From contig DATAOV010000001.1 of assembly GCA_036265535.1 (NCBI GenBank), positions 40,800-104,799 on the forward strand: a DNA stretch of 64,000 nt. Reading direction: 5' to 3'. Source of the stretch: AC-32 sp036265535 (GTDB lineage: Bacteria; Actinomycetota; Thermoleophilia; Gaiellales; Gaiellaceae). The translations under genes and the position numbers were made by a program. The notes beneath the pieces were generated by a model, which had not been told where the DNA came from, searched no databases, and was given only the letters and a program-made list of their open reading frames with translations. Shown piece after piece: positions 32,059 through 41,620 of this stretch (position 1 is its first letter; each line of letters starts with the position of its first letter).

Positions 32059-32090
32059 TTTTCCACATCTTCCACAGGCTTATCCCCTGA
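32059..32090 (+). other. cluster of DnaA-box-like sequences
   Basis: Within 32 bases after accA lie TTTTCCACA (8/9 to TTATCCACA), TCTTCCACA (7/9) and TTATCCCCT (7/9), all in one orientation. The spacer then continues with two hairpins and an AT-richer stretch before ku. This could be an origin module, a DnaA titration site or chance. It is about 25 kb from dnaA. Confidence 0.35.
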
Positions 32091-32102
32091 CCGTACACAT
32101 GC

Positions 32103-32127
32103 CGAGGCCGCCTTGTAGGCGGCCTCG
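32103..32127. terminator. strong GC hairpin between accA and ku
   Basis: Perfect ten-base stem CGAGGCCGCC/GGCGGCCTCG around loop TTGTA. No T run follows on either strand. A second hairpin, CCTAAC/GTTAGG (32130-32146), and then TTTTT at 32156-32160 follow. Likely the end of the acc transcript, or a structured leader for ku. Confidence 0.45.
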
Positions 32128-32260
32128 ACCCTAACCCCCCGTTAGGTGGAGAAGCTTTTTGAAGAATACGACCCCGAGTTGTGATCTGTAATACCGCCGG
32201 CTGCGAAAATCGAAACACGACTGCGTTTTCGAGGTCGTATCGAGCGGGTAGCAGAGAGTC

Positions 32261-33076
32261 GTGGCGCGCTCGCTCTGGACCGGCACGATCTCCTTCGGCC
32301 TTGTCAGCGTGCCCGTGCGTATGTTCAGCGCGACCGAGTCCAAGGAGCTGCGCTTCCACTTTCTCGACAAGCGCGACCTGGCTCCGATCGGCTACGACAA
32401 GGTGCGCCGCGACACCGGCGAGCACGTCGACAACGACGAGATCGTCCGTGGCTTTGAGGTCGAGAAGGGCCGCTACGTGCCCCTCGAGGACGAGGACCTC
32501 GACCGGCTCGACGTCGAGCTGACGAAGACGATTGACATCTGCGACTTCGTCGACCTGGACGAGATCGACCCGATCTACTTCCGCAAGGCGTACTACCTCG
32601 AGCCTCAGGACGGCGCCGAGAAGCCGTACCGGCTGCTCGTCCGGGCGCTCGAGGAGACCGGCAAGATCGCGATCGCCAAGATCGTGATCCGCAACAAGCA
32701 GCATCTGGCCGCGCTGCGCCCGTGGAACGGGACGCTCCTGCTCGAGACGATGTACTACGCAGACGAGGTGCGGCAGCCGGAGTCGGTAGACGGCAGCACG
32801 AAGCTGCGCAAGCCCGAGGTCGAGATGGCGAAGTCGCTCGTCGAGAACCTGAGCGCGAGCTTCGACCCGGAGAAGTACGACGACACCTACCGCAAGGAGC
32901 TGCTCCAACTGCTGCGCGCGAAGGCGAAGGGCAAGGCGTTGCCCGAGCCGGAGCCCGAGGAAGAGGGCGAGGTCGTCGACCTGATGGCCGCCCTGCGCGA
33001 GTCGGTCGAGCGGACGCAGAAGCAGGACGCGAAGAAGCGCTCGCCTGGCCGGAAACGCGCGCGCAAGGCAAGCTAG
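32261..33076 (+). CDS. ku: Ku protein, non-homologous end joining
   Basis: 271 residues with the bacterial Ku core from the first residue (RSLWTGTISFGLVSVPVRMF) through the bridge and the dimerisation strands. The tail from about 225 is Glu-rich, then Lys/Arg-rich (KKRSPGRKRARKAS), as in Ku C termini that bind DNA and help LigD. It binds double-strand ends and recruits LigD, encoded four bases downstream. GTG start. Confidence 0.95.
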   Translation: MARSLWTGTISFGLVSVPVRMFSATESKELRFHFLDKRDLAPIGYDKVRRDTGEHVDNDEIVRGFEVEKGRYVPLEDEDLDRLDVELTKTIDICDFVDLDEIDPIYFRKAYYLEPQDGAEKPYRLLVRALEETGKIAIAKIVIRNKQHLAALRPWNGTLLLETMYYADEVRQPESVDGSTKLRKPEVEMAKSLVENLSASFDPEKYDDTYRKELLQLLRAKAKGKALPEPEPEEEGEVVDLMAALRESVERTQKQDAKKRSPGRKRARKAS

Positions 33077-33080
33077 GCAG

Positions 33081-35438
33081 GTGGCCGAGCCGAAGCTCCG
33101 CGAATACCGCCGCAAGCGGGACCCGAAGAAGACCCCGGAGCCGTTCAGCGGCAAGCGCAAGACGAAGGCTCCGATCTTCGTCATCCAGCGTCACGACGCG
33201 CGTCGGCTCCATTACGACTTTCGCCTCGAGCGCGACGGCGCGCTCGCAAGCTGGGCTGTGCCGAAGGGCATCCCGCTCGAGACGGGACAGCGCCATCTCG
33301 CCGTGCACGTCGAGGACCACCCGCTCGACTACGCGAGCTTCGAGGGCGAGATCCCGAAAGGAGAGTACGGCGCCGGCACCGTCGAGATCTGGGACCGCGG
33401 CATCTACGACCTCGTCGAGGAAAAACGCGACGGCGGCCTCACCGTCCGGTTGCACGGGGAGCGACTCGACGGCGTCTGGACGCTCGTGCCCGCCAAGCTC
33501 GACGGCGACCCGAAGAACTGGCTCCTGATCCGCAAGAGCGAGGACGGCCGTGCGGCGACGGGCTCGCGCCGCAAGTACGCGCCGATGTTCGCCACGCTCT
33601 CCGACGAAAAGAGCATGCCGCGCGGCGAAGGGTGGGAGTTCGAGATCAAGTGGGACGGCTACCGGATCATCGGGTACGTCGTCGGCGGCGAGTCTGAGCT
33701 GCGTACGCGCAAGGATCAGGACTACACCGCGCGCTTCGCAAACGTCGCCAAGGAGCTCGTCAAGGCGACGAAGACCCCGGACTGCATCGTCGACGGGGAG
33801 GTCTGCGCCCTCGACGAGGAGGGCCGCCCGAGCTTCTCCGCGATGCAGCAGGCCAAGCCGGGCACGCCGATCGTGTACTACGTCTTCGACCTGCTCGAAG
33901 TGGACGGCGAGCCGATCGTCGACCTGCCTCTCGCGGAACGGCGGGCGCGCCTCGAGGACCTGCTCGACAGGCGCAACCGCACCGTCCAATTCTCGGACGC
34001 CTTCGACGACGGCCGGGCGCTGATGCGGGCGGCACGGGAGCGGCGGCTCGAGGGGATCATGGGCAAGCGGCTCGACTCGAGGTACCTGCCGGGGAAGCGC
34101 TCACGCGACTGGCTGAAGTTCAAGGCGCACTTCGAGCAGGAGCTCGTGATCGCCGGCTACACGCGCGGGAAGGGGCGCCGCGAATGGTCGTTCGGCTCGC
34201 TCGTGCTCGCGGTGCAGGGTGACGGCGGCCTCGAGTACGTCGGCAACGTCGGCACCGGCTTCGACGACGCCGAGATCGAGAGGCTGCTGAAGAAGCTCCG
34301 TCCGCTCGAACGGAAGGGGTCGCCGTTTCCGCAGGTGCCGAAGCTGCCGCGCGTTCGAAAGGACGACGTCCTCTGGGTCGAGCCGAAGCTGGTCGCCGAG
34401 GTCTCGTTTGCCGAGTGGACGCACGACGGCCGGCTGCGCGCTCCGGTCTACCAAGGGCTGCGCGAGGACAAGAGCGCGGAGGAGGTGAGGCGTGAATTGC
34501 CGGGTGAGGCGCCGGCGGCGGCGATGCCGTCCGTGATCAAGAAGGGCAAGCGTGCCGTGCGCCTCTCGAACCTCGACAAGCCGTTCTGGCCGGAGGAGGG
34601 GATCACCAAGGGCGACCTGCTCGCCTTCTATCGCGACGTGGCGTCGGTGGTCGTGCCGCACGTGAAGGACCGGCCGTTCACGATGAAGCGCTACCCCGAC
34701 GGCTGGCAGGGCAAGCACTTTTTCCAGAAGGACGCGCCCAGAGGGATGCCGGAGTGGATCCCGACGGTCGAGATCGAAGTCACGACCCGTGAGAAGCCGC
34801 GGCAGCGGCGCACGATCAGCGCTCCGCTCGTGAACGACGAGCTCGCACTCCTGTGGATGGTGAACATGGGCTGCATCGACCTCAACACCTGGTACTCGCG
34901 GGTGGACAAGCTCGACCGGCCGGACTTCGTGCTCTTCGACCTCGATCCCTCGGACGACGTCGGCTTCCCCGAGACCGTGCAGGTGGCGCTGCTCGTCAAG
35001 CAGGCGCTCGACGCGCTCGGGCTCGAGTCGTTCTGCAAGACGAGCGGCGCCGACGGCATCCACGTGCTCGTGCCCGTCGACCGCCGCCATACCTACGAGG
35101 ACACACGCAAGTTCGCTGAGATCGTCGCCGGCGCACTGGCCTCGACGCACCGCGGGCTCGTCACGACGGAGTGGTCGAAGGCGAAGCGGAGAGGTGTGCT
35201 GATCGACGCGAACCAGAACGGCGAGGGGAAGACGATCGCCTCGGTCTACTCGGTGCGCCCGAAGGCCGGCGCGCCGGTCTCGACGCCGCTCCGCTGGGAC
35301 GAGGTGGACGAGTCGCTCGACCCGGCGGCCTTCACGACGGACGTGGTGCGCAAGCGGGTCGAGGAGCACGGCGACCTCTTCGAAGGCGTCCTGAGGGTGA
35401 GGCAATCGCTGGGCGCTGCGCTTCGTACCCTGCGCTAG
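33081..35438 (+). CDS. ligD: ATP-dependent DNA ligase LigD, PE-LIG-POL order
   Basis: 785 residues with all three NHEJ modules. The 3'-phosphoesterase is first (about 1-155; His38 in QRHDARRLHYDF, His80 in VEDHPLDY). The ATP-dependent ligase is next (about 165-475; adenylated Lys190 in EIKWDGYRI), with an OB fold after it. The archaeo-eukaryotic primase-type polymerase is last (about 485-785; metal Asp620/Asp622 in LFDLDPSDD). The order matches the Pseudomonas type; mycobacterial LigD has the polymerase first. Follows ku by four bases, so the two form one operon. Confidence 0.95.
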   Translation: MAEPKLREYRRKRDPKKTPEPFSGKRKTKAPIFVIQRHDARRLHYDFRLERDGALASWAVPKGIPLETGQRHLAVHVEDHPLDYASFEGEIPKGEYGAGTVEIWDRGIYDLVEEKRDGGLTVRLHGERLDGVWTLVPAKLDGDPKNWLLIRKSEDGRAATGSRRKYAPMFATLSDEKSMPRGEGWEFEIKWDGYRIIGYVVGGESELRTRKDQDYTARFANVAKELVKATKTPDCIVDGEVCALDEEGRPSFSAMQQAKPGTPIVYYVFDLLEVDGEPIVDLPLAERRARLEDLLDRRNRTVQFSDAFDDGRALMRAARERRLEGIMGKRLDSRYLPGKRSRDWLKFKAHFEQELVIAGYTRGKGRREWSFGSLVLAVQGDGGLEYVGNVGTGFDDAEIERLLKKLRPLERKGSPFPQVPKLPRVRKDDVLWVEPKLVAEVSFAEWTHDGRLRAPVYQGLREDKSAEEVRRELPGEAPAAAMPSVIKKGKRAVRLSNLDKPFWPEEGITKGDLLAFYRDVASVVVPHVKDRPFTMKRYPDGWQGKHFFQKDAPRGMPEWIPTVEIEVTTREKPRQRRTISAPLVNDELALLWMVNMGCIDLNTWYSRVDKLDRPDFVLFDLDPSDDVGFPETVQVALLVKQALDALGLESFCKTSGADGIHVLVPVDRRHTYEDTRKFAEIVAGALASTHRGLVTTEWSKAKRRGVLIDANQNGEGKTIASVYSVRPKAGAPVSTPLRWDEVDESLDPAAFTTDVVRKRVEEHGDLFEGVLRVRQSLGAALRTLR

Positions 35439-35485
35439 GGGCTGCTAGGCTCTGTCGCGTTGCTGTCCGGCAAAGGAGGTGCGCC

Positions 35486-35521
35486 ATGACGTCGATTGCA
35501 CCCTCCGGTCGCAGAGCCTGA
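35486..35521 (+). CDS. 11-codon leader ORF upstream of rsgA
   Basis: ATG at 35486 opens an 11-residue frame (MTSIAPSGRRA) ending in TGA at 35521. It is preceded by an almost perfect Shine-Dalgarno, AAAGGAGGT at 35472-35480, stronger than that of any nearby real gene. The ORF lies inside a stem formed by AGGCTCTG (35447-35454) and CAGAGCCT (35512-35519). A second hairpin, CCCGA/TCGGG, is at 35560-35572. The whole resembles a translated attenuator or leader peptide. No repeated codon identifies a signal. Confidence 0.45.
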   Translation: MTSIAPSGRRA

Positions 35522-35612
35522 GGCTCCCGGCTAGCCGAACCACACCTTTGTAGCGAGCTCCCGAGTCTCGGGCCGTGTCCGGTCCGTTTACCCCATCCCG
35601 AAGGAGACTCGC

Positions 35613-36647
35613 GTGAACCTGCACGATTTCGGCTGGGACGAGGGCTTCGCCGCCTCGTTCGAGCCATACCGAGAGGAATACGAGCCGGCCCGTGTCGCCG
35701 CGCAGCACCGCGGCGGCTACGACGTGCGTGTCGAGGCCGGTGAACGGCGTGTTCGCTTGACCGGCCGTCTGCGCCACGAGGCCGCTTCGGCCGCGGAGCT
35801 GCCCGCCGTCGGCGACTGGGTCGTGCTTCGCGACGACACGATCCACGCGGTCCTGCCGCGGCGCTCGGCGTTCTCGCGCAAGGCCGCGTGGTCGCCGACC
35901 GAGGAGCAAGTGCTGGCCGCGAACCTCGACGCGATCTTCGTCGTCAGCGCGCTGAACGGCGACCTGAACCTGCGGCGGCTCGAGCGCTACCTCACCCTCG
36001 CCTGGGAGAGCGGGGCCACGCCGGTGCTCGTCTTGACGAAGGCCGATCTCTGTGACGACGTCGGCGCGGCGCTGCTCGAGGTCGAGCAAGTCGCTCTGGG
36101 CGTGGCCGCCCACGCGGTCAGCAACCTCAGTGGGGCTGGGCTCGATGAGCTCGCTGCCTATCTGTCTCGCGCGAAGACGGTTGCGCTGCTCGGCTCGTCA
36201 GGGGTGGGCAAGTCGACCCTGGCGAACCGGCTCGCCGGCGAAGAGCTGCAGGTGACGCACGAGATCGCGGAGGACGGGCGTGGCCGGCACACCACGACCA
36301 GCCGCCAGCTGATCCGGCTGCCCGGCGGCGCGCTGCTCGTCGACACTCCGGGTCTGCGCGAGATCCAGCTCTGGGATGCCGACGACGGCATCCAGGAGGC
36401 CTTCGCGGACGTGGACGAGCTTGCGGCCGACTGCCGCTTCAACGACTGCGCGCACCTGCGCGAGCCCGGCTGCGCCGTGCAGGCGGCGATCGACGAGGGC
36501 CGTCTCCCACGCGAGCGGCTCCAGAGCTACCGCCAGCTCCAACGCGAGCTGAGGCGGCTGGCCATGAAGCAGGACGCGCGACTGCGCTCGGAGGCACGGA
36601 AGCAGCGGGCGGCCTTTGCCCGCAGCCTCCGGAAGACGTCGTGGTGA
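35613..36647 (+). CDS. rsgA: ribosome small subunit GTPase RsgA
   Basis: 344 residues with circularly permuted G motifs: G4 TKAD at 142-145 precedes G1 GSSGVGKST at 194-202 and G3 DTPG at 244-247. An N-terminal OB fold and a C-terminal zinc site (Cys274, Cys279, His281, Cys287) complete the family layout. It checks late 30S maturation. GTG start with GAAGGAG eight bases before. Preceded by a structured leader with a short ORF. Confidence 0.94.
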   Translation: MNLHDFGWDEGFAASFEPYREEYEPARVAAQHRGGYDVRVEAGERRVRLTGRLRHEAASAAELPAVGDWVVLRDDTIHAVLPRRSAFSRKAAWSPTEEQVLAANLDAIFVVSALNGDLNLRRLERYLTLAWESGATPVLVLTKADLCDDVGAALLEVEQVALGVAAHAVSNLSGAGLDELAAYLSRAKTVALLGSSGVGKSTLANRLAGEELQVTHEIAEDGRGRHTTTSRQLIRLPGGALLVDTPGLREIQLWDADDGIQEAFADVDELAADCRFNDCAHLREPGCAVQAAIDEGRLPRERLQSYRQLQRELRRLAMKQDARLRSEARKQRAAFARSLRKTSW

Positions 36648-36648
36648 G

Positions 36649-37496
36649 CTACAGGTCCTTGTGGGCGAACCCGGCGGCGGCGAGGAGGCCGACGATCGCG
36701 AGGTAGGCGAGCGCCCAGAGGCGCAGGAGCGCGCCGCCCGTATAGGCCCCGCCGAACGGCCCGAGCTGGAGGAGGAAGCCCGTAAACCCGGTGGTGTTGG
36801 CCGTGATCTGCCGTAGCCCGTCCTGGTAGAGCGCCTCGAAGGGGATCGCCCAGGCGGCGATCTTGGCGGAGTGTTGGAGGGTGTGCGAGTTGAGCGCGTG
36901 GCCGATCGAGCCGAGGAGCCCGGCGACGAGCCCGGCGCCGAAGATCATGAAGATCGCGATCCCGTTGGCCGTCGAGGTCAGGAACACCGAGCCGAGCAGC
37001 GAGAGCGCGGCGACGATCGCGACGCCGCCGGCCAGCTCGACGCCCGGGACGACGATGCGATCGGGCCACCAGTGCCCCGTGAGGCCGGTGATCACCATCG
37101 CCGCCGCGTAGACGGCGCCGACGTACGGCGCGCACACCGCGACCGCGCCCAGCCAGCGGGCGAAGAGGAGTGTCGAGCGGCCGACCGGCCGCACGACCAG
37201 CGGTTGCAGCAGCCCTCGCTCGGCATCTCCGCGCACGACGCCGAGCGTCAGGAACACGGCCAGCACGACCCCGAGGAAGAGGGTCGCGAACATCGCCAGG
37301 CCGAACATGAACGCTCCCGCGAAGGCGCGCGCGTCGATTCCCGCGGGCGGAGTGATGTTCTCGACGTCGCGAAAGACATAGTGGTTCGCGAGCCAGTAGA
37401 GCCCGAGGAAGCCGAGGGTCAGCAGGAGGACGACCGCGAACACTTTCCGCCGCAGGGCCTCGCGCAGGCCGTAGCCGACGATGGTCGGGATCGAGC

Positions 37497-37500
<4 letters not shown>
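36649..37500 (-). CDS. ABC transporter permease (ABC-2 type)
   Basis: About 283 residues with six predicted membrane helices: one near 20-40, a pair at about 60-110 (FMFGLAMFATLFLGVVLAVFL), and four more to the end. The segment VVRGDAERGLLQPLVVRPVGR after the second helix is typical of NosY/ABC-2 exporters. GTG at 37500 overlaps the ATPase stop (GTGA). The substrate cannot be told. Confidence 0.85.
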
Positions 37501-38339
<839 letters not shown>

Positions 38340-38349
38340 TTCCGCGAGT

Positions 38350-39093
38350 CTACGTGCGAGGCGCGAAGAACTTCGTGTAGTGGCCGAGCTCGTCGAAACC
38401 GAGGCGGCGATACAGCTCCTTGGGCCAGTCCTCGGCGTCCGCCACGAGGAACACGAAGTCGGCTCCGCCCTCCCGTGCGTGCGCGATCCCGGCGAGGATG
38501 ACCGCTGTCGCGTAGCCGCTGCCGCGGTGCTCGGGCAGTGTGCCGACGTCCTCGATCTGAGCGTCGGCACCGTCCGTGTAGAGGTCGGTGTAGCTGACGA
38601 CCTCGCCGCCAATCTGGATGCCGAAGAAGCGGGCGGTCACCCGCTCGCCGATCAGCGCTTTCGCCCGGAAGAGCTGGTCGACGACGTCGGGCTTCGCCCA
38701 GGGCTGGTCCTCGAGCAGTCGGCGTCGGGCGGGCCTGAGCGCCTCCTCGTCCAGCTCGCGGACGAGCGAAAGGTCGGCCGATCGGTCGGGATCCCGCAGC
38801 TGCGCCATGACCAGGTGCCGGTCGATGCGCCAGCCGTGCTCGGCAAACCAGGGCGCAAGCTTCGCTCCCAGCTCGTTGTCCGGGACGAAGATCAGGCGCC
38901 GCTCGAGCCGTTCCGCCTCGGCCACGAGCTCCTTGGGGCCGGCCTCGCGCTCGACCCAGAGGTAGTTGCAGTCCGAGCGCTTCGGCACCTCGTCGGTGTA
39001 GACGGCTCGGCCGTAGGGCGAGTCGACCGTCCGGCTCCCGCCCATGTCGCCGCGCGCCAGGAAGGCGTAGGCGTGGGCGAGCTCGTCACGCAT
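38350..39093 (-). CDS. GNAT-family acetyltransferase
   Basis: 247 residues from ATG 39093. A C-terminal GNAT domain is clear: VVSYTDLYTDGADAQIEDV, then motif A TLPEHRGSGYATAVI and the closing YRRLGFDELGHY. The N-terminal 100 residues are a second, degenerate half. No substrate evidence. Its start lies inside the tail of the broken NDH-2 remnant. It may be co-transcribed with the ABC genes. Confidence 0.8.
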   Translation of the reverse strand: MRDELAHAYAFLARGDMGGSRTVDSPYGRAVYTDEVPKRSDCNYLWVEREAGPKELVAEAERLERRLIFVPDNELGAKLAPWFAEHGWRIDRHLVMAQLRDPDRSADLSLVRELDEEALRPARRRLLEDQPWAKPDVVDQLFRAKALIGERVTARFFGIQIGGEVVSYTDLYTDGADAQIEDVGTLPEHRGSGYATAVILAGIAHAREGGADFVFLVADAEDWPKELYRRLGFDELGHYTKFFAPRT

Positions 39094-39407
39094 CGTCGAG
39101 ACGTTCCGGGCGGCCGAGCATCGAGAGCCTTTCGAGGGTCTCCACCTGCACACGAGTACGCTCGAGGTCGAGGTGGGTCGCGTGCCCGAGCGCGAGCTCG
39201 GAATGCGGGCACATCCCGCGTAGCGGGACCACCACGTGGCGCGGTTCCAGGGTTCCCGAGGCCGCCTCAGGCAGCATCGGCGTGTAGAGCCCCGAGTTCT
39301 CGGGGCTGACGATCGTGGCGCCGCGCTTGCGCAGGCAGGGCGACGTTGCCGCCGGGGAAGCCTCCGCCGACGACCAGCGTTCCGCCGCGAGCCTGCCGGT
39401 CGGCCAT
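39086..39407 (-). pseudogene. truncated, frameshifted NDH-2-type FAD-dependent oxidoreductase remnant
   Basis: Starting at ATG 39407, the sequence reads LVVGGGFPGGNVA, a Rossmann GxGxxG start. It then runs out of frame, and homology resumes in another frame as ATIVSPENSGLYTPMLPEA, SGTLEPRHVVVPLR and CPHSELALGHAT. These are the classic early segments of type II NADH dehydrogenases. Only about 105 of the roughly 400 residues remain, ending in Arg-rich noise at the GNAT start. The gene is broken by at least one frameshift and a 3' deletion. Confidence 0.7.
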
Positions 39408-39424
39408 GCCTTACTATCGCGGCT

Positions 39425-39610
39425 GTGGCCCTGGAGATGCGGAGGTCCTGCGAGCGCTGCGGAACCGGCCTGACCGAGGACGGCGATGCGTACATCTGCT
39501 CGCACGAGTGCACGTTCTGCCGGGCCTGCACCGACGAGCTGGGCGAGCGCTGCCCGAACTGCGGCGGCGAGCTCCTCCGCAGACCTAGGCGCGCAGCAGC
39601 GGCCGGGTGA
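39425..39610 (+). CDS. DUF1272 small zinc-binding protein
   Basis: 61 residues (VALEMRRSCERCGTGL). Eight Cys are arranged as CERC, CSHECTFCRAC and CPNCGGELLRRP, the DUF1272 layout, predicted to bind zinc. Function unknown in the family. GTG at 39425 is chosen because homology begins at LEMR. It converges with the next gene, and their 3' ends overlap by 26 bases. Confidence 0.88.
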   Translation: MALEMRRSCERCGTGLTEDGDAYICSHECTFCRACTDELGERCPNCGGELLRRPRRAAAAG

Positions 39611-40445
39611 GACAGGTCGGGCCGCCGTCGCCCTTCGAGAGCTCCTCGCCCGCGTAGACGAGGACCTCGACGCCGGCCCGCTCCATCCGGCGGCGCGTCT
39701 CCGGGTTGCCGTCGACCGCGAGCGCAACCCGCGGGGCGAGGGCGAGCACGTTGGAGCCCATCGAGTGGAACTCCTCGTCCGGGACCTCGACGAGCTCGAC
39801 TCCGCGTTCCTCGAGCAGTTGTACGAGGCGGGTCGGCAGGAGCGGCGAATAGACGACGGCGAGGTCCGGGGCGAGCGGGCTGATCAACGACATCAGGTGC
39901 ATCACCTCGCCGCGGCCGTGCCAGTGCGGGAGATCGAAGGCCAGCACCTCGACTCCTCGGAGAAGCTCGCGTAGCCGGGCGATCCCGGCCTCGTTCGTCC
40001 GGTAGCCGCGGCCCACGAGGAGGGTGTCCTCGTCGAGCCAGCAGCAGTCGCCGCCCTCCGCCCGCTCGGGATCCTCGAGCCGGCCGACGACCGGCACGCG
40101 GGCTCGCTCGAAGTCGGCGGCCATCGCCTCAACCTCGCCGCGGCGGCATCTCTTGCCGGGGTGGAGGAGGAGGGCGCCGGCGTCGGCGACGAGCGCGGGG
40201 TCGTAGGTGTAGATCGCGTCTGGGTTGCGGGCGGGCGACTCTGCGAGCACGACCTCCGCGCCGGCTCCCTCGAGCAGCTCGCAGAACGCTTCGTGCTCGC
40301 GTGCGATCGCGGCCGCGTCGGGCTCCGCGCGCCAGCTGCACGTCACCCACTCCTGGAGATCCTCCGGCTGCGGCCTGCGCACCAGCACACGCCGGAGCTC
40401 GCCGGTCATCGACTGGCACCCGTACAGCTTCGGCTCGACCGTCAC
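39585..40445 (-). CDS. amidinohydrolase family protein (dimethylargininase/arginine deiminase-like)
   Basis: 286 residues of the guanidino-group-modifying pentein fold. Seen are the RNPDAIYTYDPALV substrate loop, EGGDCCWLD (EGGD), the catalytic His in EVMHLMSLI, and the nucleophile Cys near the end in GPTCLTRPLL. The active-site set is complete, so it probably hydrolyses an arginine derivative to citrulline. Dimethylargininase is the nearest match by length. It overlaps the ECF42 gene stop by four bases. Confidence 0.85.
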   Translation of the reverse strand: MTVEPKLYGCQSMTGELRRVLVRRPQPEDLQEWVTCSWRAEPDAAAIAREHEAFCELLEGAGAEVVLAESPARNPDAIYTYDPALVADAGALLLHPGKRCRRGEVEAMAADFERARVPVVGRLEDPERAEGGDCCWLDEDTLLVGRGYRTNEAGIARLRELLRGVEVLAFDLPHWHGRGEVMHLMSLISPLAPDLAVVYSPLLPTRLVQLLEERGVELVEVPDEEFHSMGSNVLALAPRVALAVDGNPETRRRMERAGVEVLVYAGEELSKGDGGPTCLTRPLLRA

Positions 40446-41620
40446 GCAGAAGATCGTACTTCGGCCAGCCGCCGCTCCAGGAAGGCGCGTTCCTGCGGCT
40501 GCGCCGCGAGCTCGAGCGCCCGCCTATAGGCCGCGGCCGCCTCGCCGCTGCGGCCGAGCCGGCGCAGGAGGTCGGCGCGGGCCGAGTGCAGGTGTCGGTA
40601 GCGGTCGAGCCCGTCGATGCCGTCGATCAGCTCGAGCCCGCGCTCCGGTCCCTCGGCCATGGCGACCGCGACGGCACGGTTCAGCTGTACCACAGGAGTC
40701 GGCGTAAAGCAGGCGAGCCGTCCGTAGAGCGCTGCGATCTGCGGCCAGTCGGTCTCGTCCTCGAGGTGGAGCGAGGCAATCGCCGCCTGCAGCTGGTACG
40801 GCCCCGGCTTGCGCAGCGGCAGCGCTCGCTCGAGCACGCGTCGTCCCTCCTCGATGCGCTTCTCGTCCCAGAGCGCTCGGTTCTGGTCGGACAGCAGCAC
40901 GAGGTGGCCGTCGTCGTCCAGCCGCGCGTCGCGGCGCGCGTCATGCAGCAGTATCAGCGACAGGAGCCCGAGAGTCTCCGGCTCGTCGGGCATCAGGAGC
41001 ACGAGCACCTTCGCGAGCCTGATCGCCTCCTCGCAGAGATCGGCGCGCGGCGGTGGCCCGTAGCCCTCGTTGAAGATCAGGTAGAGCACTGCGAGCACCG
41101 CGCCGAGGCGCTCCGGCAGCAGGTGATCGGACGGCACGCGGAACGGGATCCCCGCCGCGCGGATCTTCCGCTTGGCGCGGACGAGGCGCTGGGCCATCGC
41201 CGGTTCGGGAACGAGGAATGCGCGCGCGATCTCCTCGGTGCTGAGCCCGCCCAGGGCGCGAAGGGTCAACGCCACCTGCGCATCGGTCGAGAGCGCCGGA
41301 TGGCAGCACGCGAACATCAGGCTCAAGCGCTCGTCGGGAATGGGGTCTGCCTCCTTCGTCTCTGTCGGCTCGAGTGCGGCGAGCAACTCGGTCTTGCGCG
41401 CGAGCGTCCGCTCCCTCCTGATCCGGTCGATCGCCCGGTTGCGTGCCGTCGTCAGCAGCCACGCCCCGGGGTTGGCGGGGGCGCCGTCGCGGGGCCAGCG
41501 TTCCAGCGCCGTCGCGAAGGCCTCCTGCACGGCATCCTCGGCGAGCTCGACGTCGCCGAGCGTGCGGGCGAGGATCGCGAGCGTGCGCCCCCACTCTTCC
41601 CGGAAGACGGCTTCGACTAT
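40442..41620 (-). CDS. ECF42-type sigma factor with C-terminal TPR-like extension
   Basis: About 393 residues. Sigma2 (EAVFREEWGRTLAILARTL, AEDAVQEAFATALERW) and sigma4 (LSTEEIARAFLVPEPAMAQRL) are followed by a 200-residue DUF6596/TPR-like extension (PDEPETLGLLSLILLHDARR). That extension defines ECF42, which is regulated through its own tail and not by an anti-sigma factor. No ATG/GTG/TTG exists near the homology start. ATA at 41620 overlaps the preceding TAG, with GAGGAGG seven bases before. Downstream of, and coupled to, the DGPF gene. Confidence 0.87.
   Translation of the reverse strand: MVEAVFREEWGRTLAILARTLGDVELAEDAVQEAFATALERWPRDGAPANPGAWLLTTARNRAIDRIRRERTLARKTELLAALEPTETKEADPIPDERLSLMFACCHPALSTDAQVALTLRALGGLSTEEIARAFLVPEPAMAQRLVRAKRKIRAAGIPFRVPSDHLLPERLGAVLAVLYLIFNEGYGPPPRADLCEEAIRLAKVLVLLMPDEPETLGLLSLILLHDARRDARLDDDGHLVLLSDQNRALWDEKRIEEGRRVLERALPLRKPGPYQLQAAIASLHLEDETDWPQIAALYGRLACFTPTPVVQLNRAVAVAMAEGPERGLELIDGIDGLDRYRHLHSARADLLRRLGRSGEAAAAYRRALELAAQPQERAFLERRLAEVRSSA

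Noticed and set aside
39236..39424. Longer DUF1272 protein starting at 39236
   Set aside because: The extra residues are antisense to the NDH-2 remnant; homology begins at LEMR.
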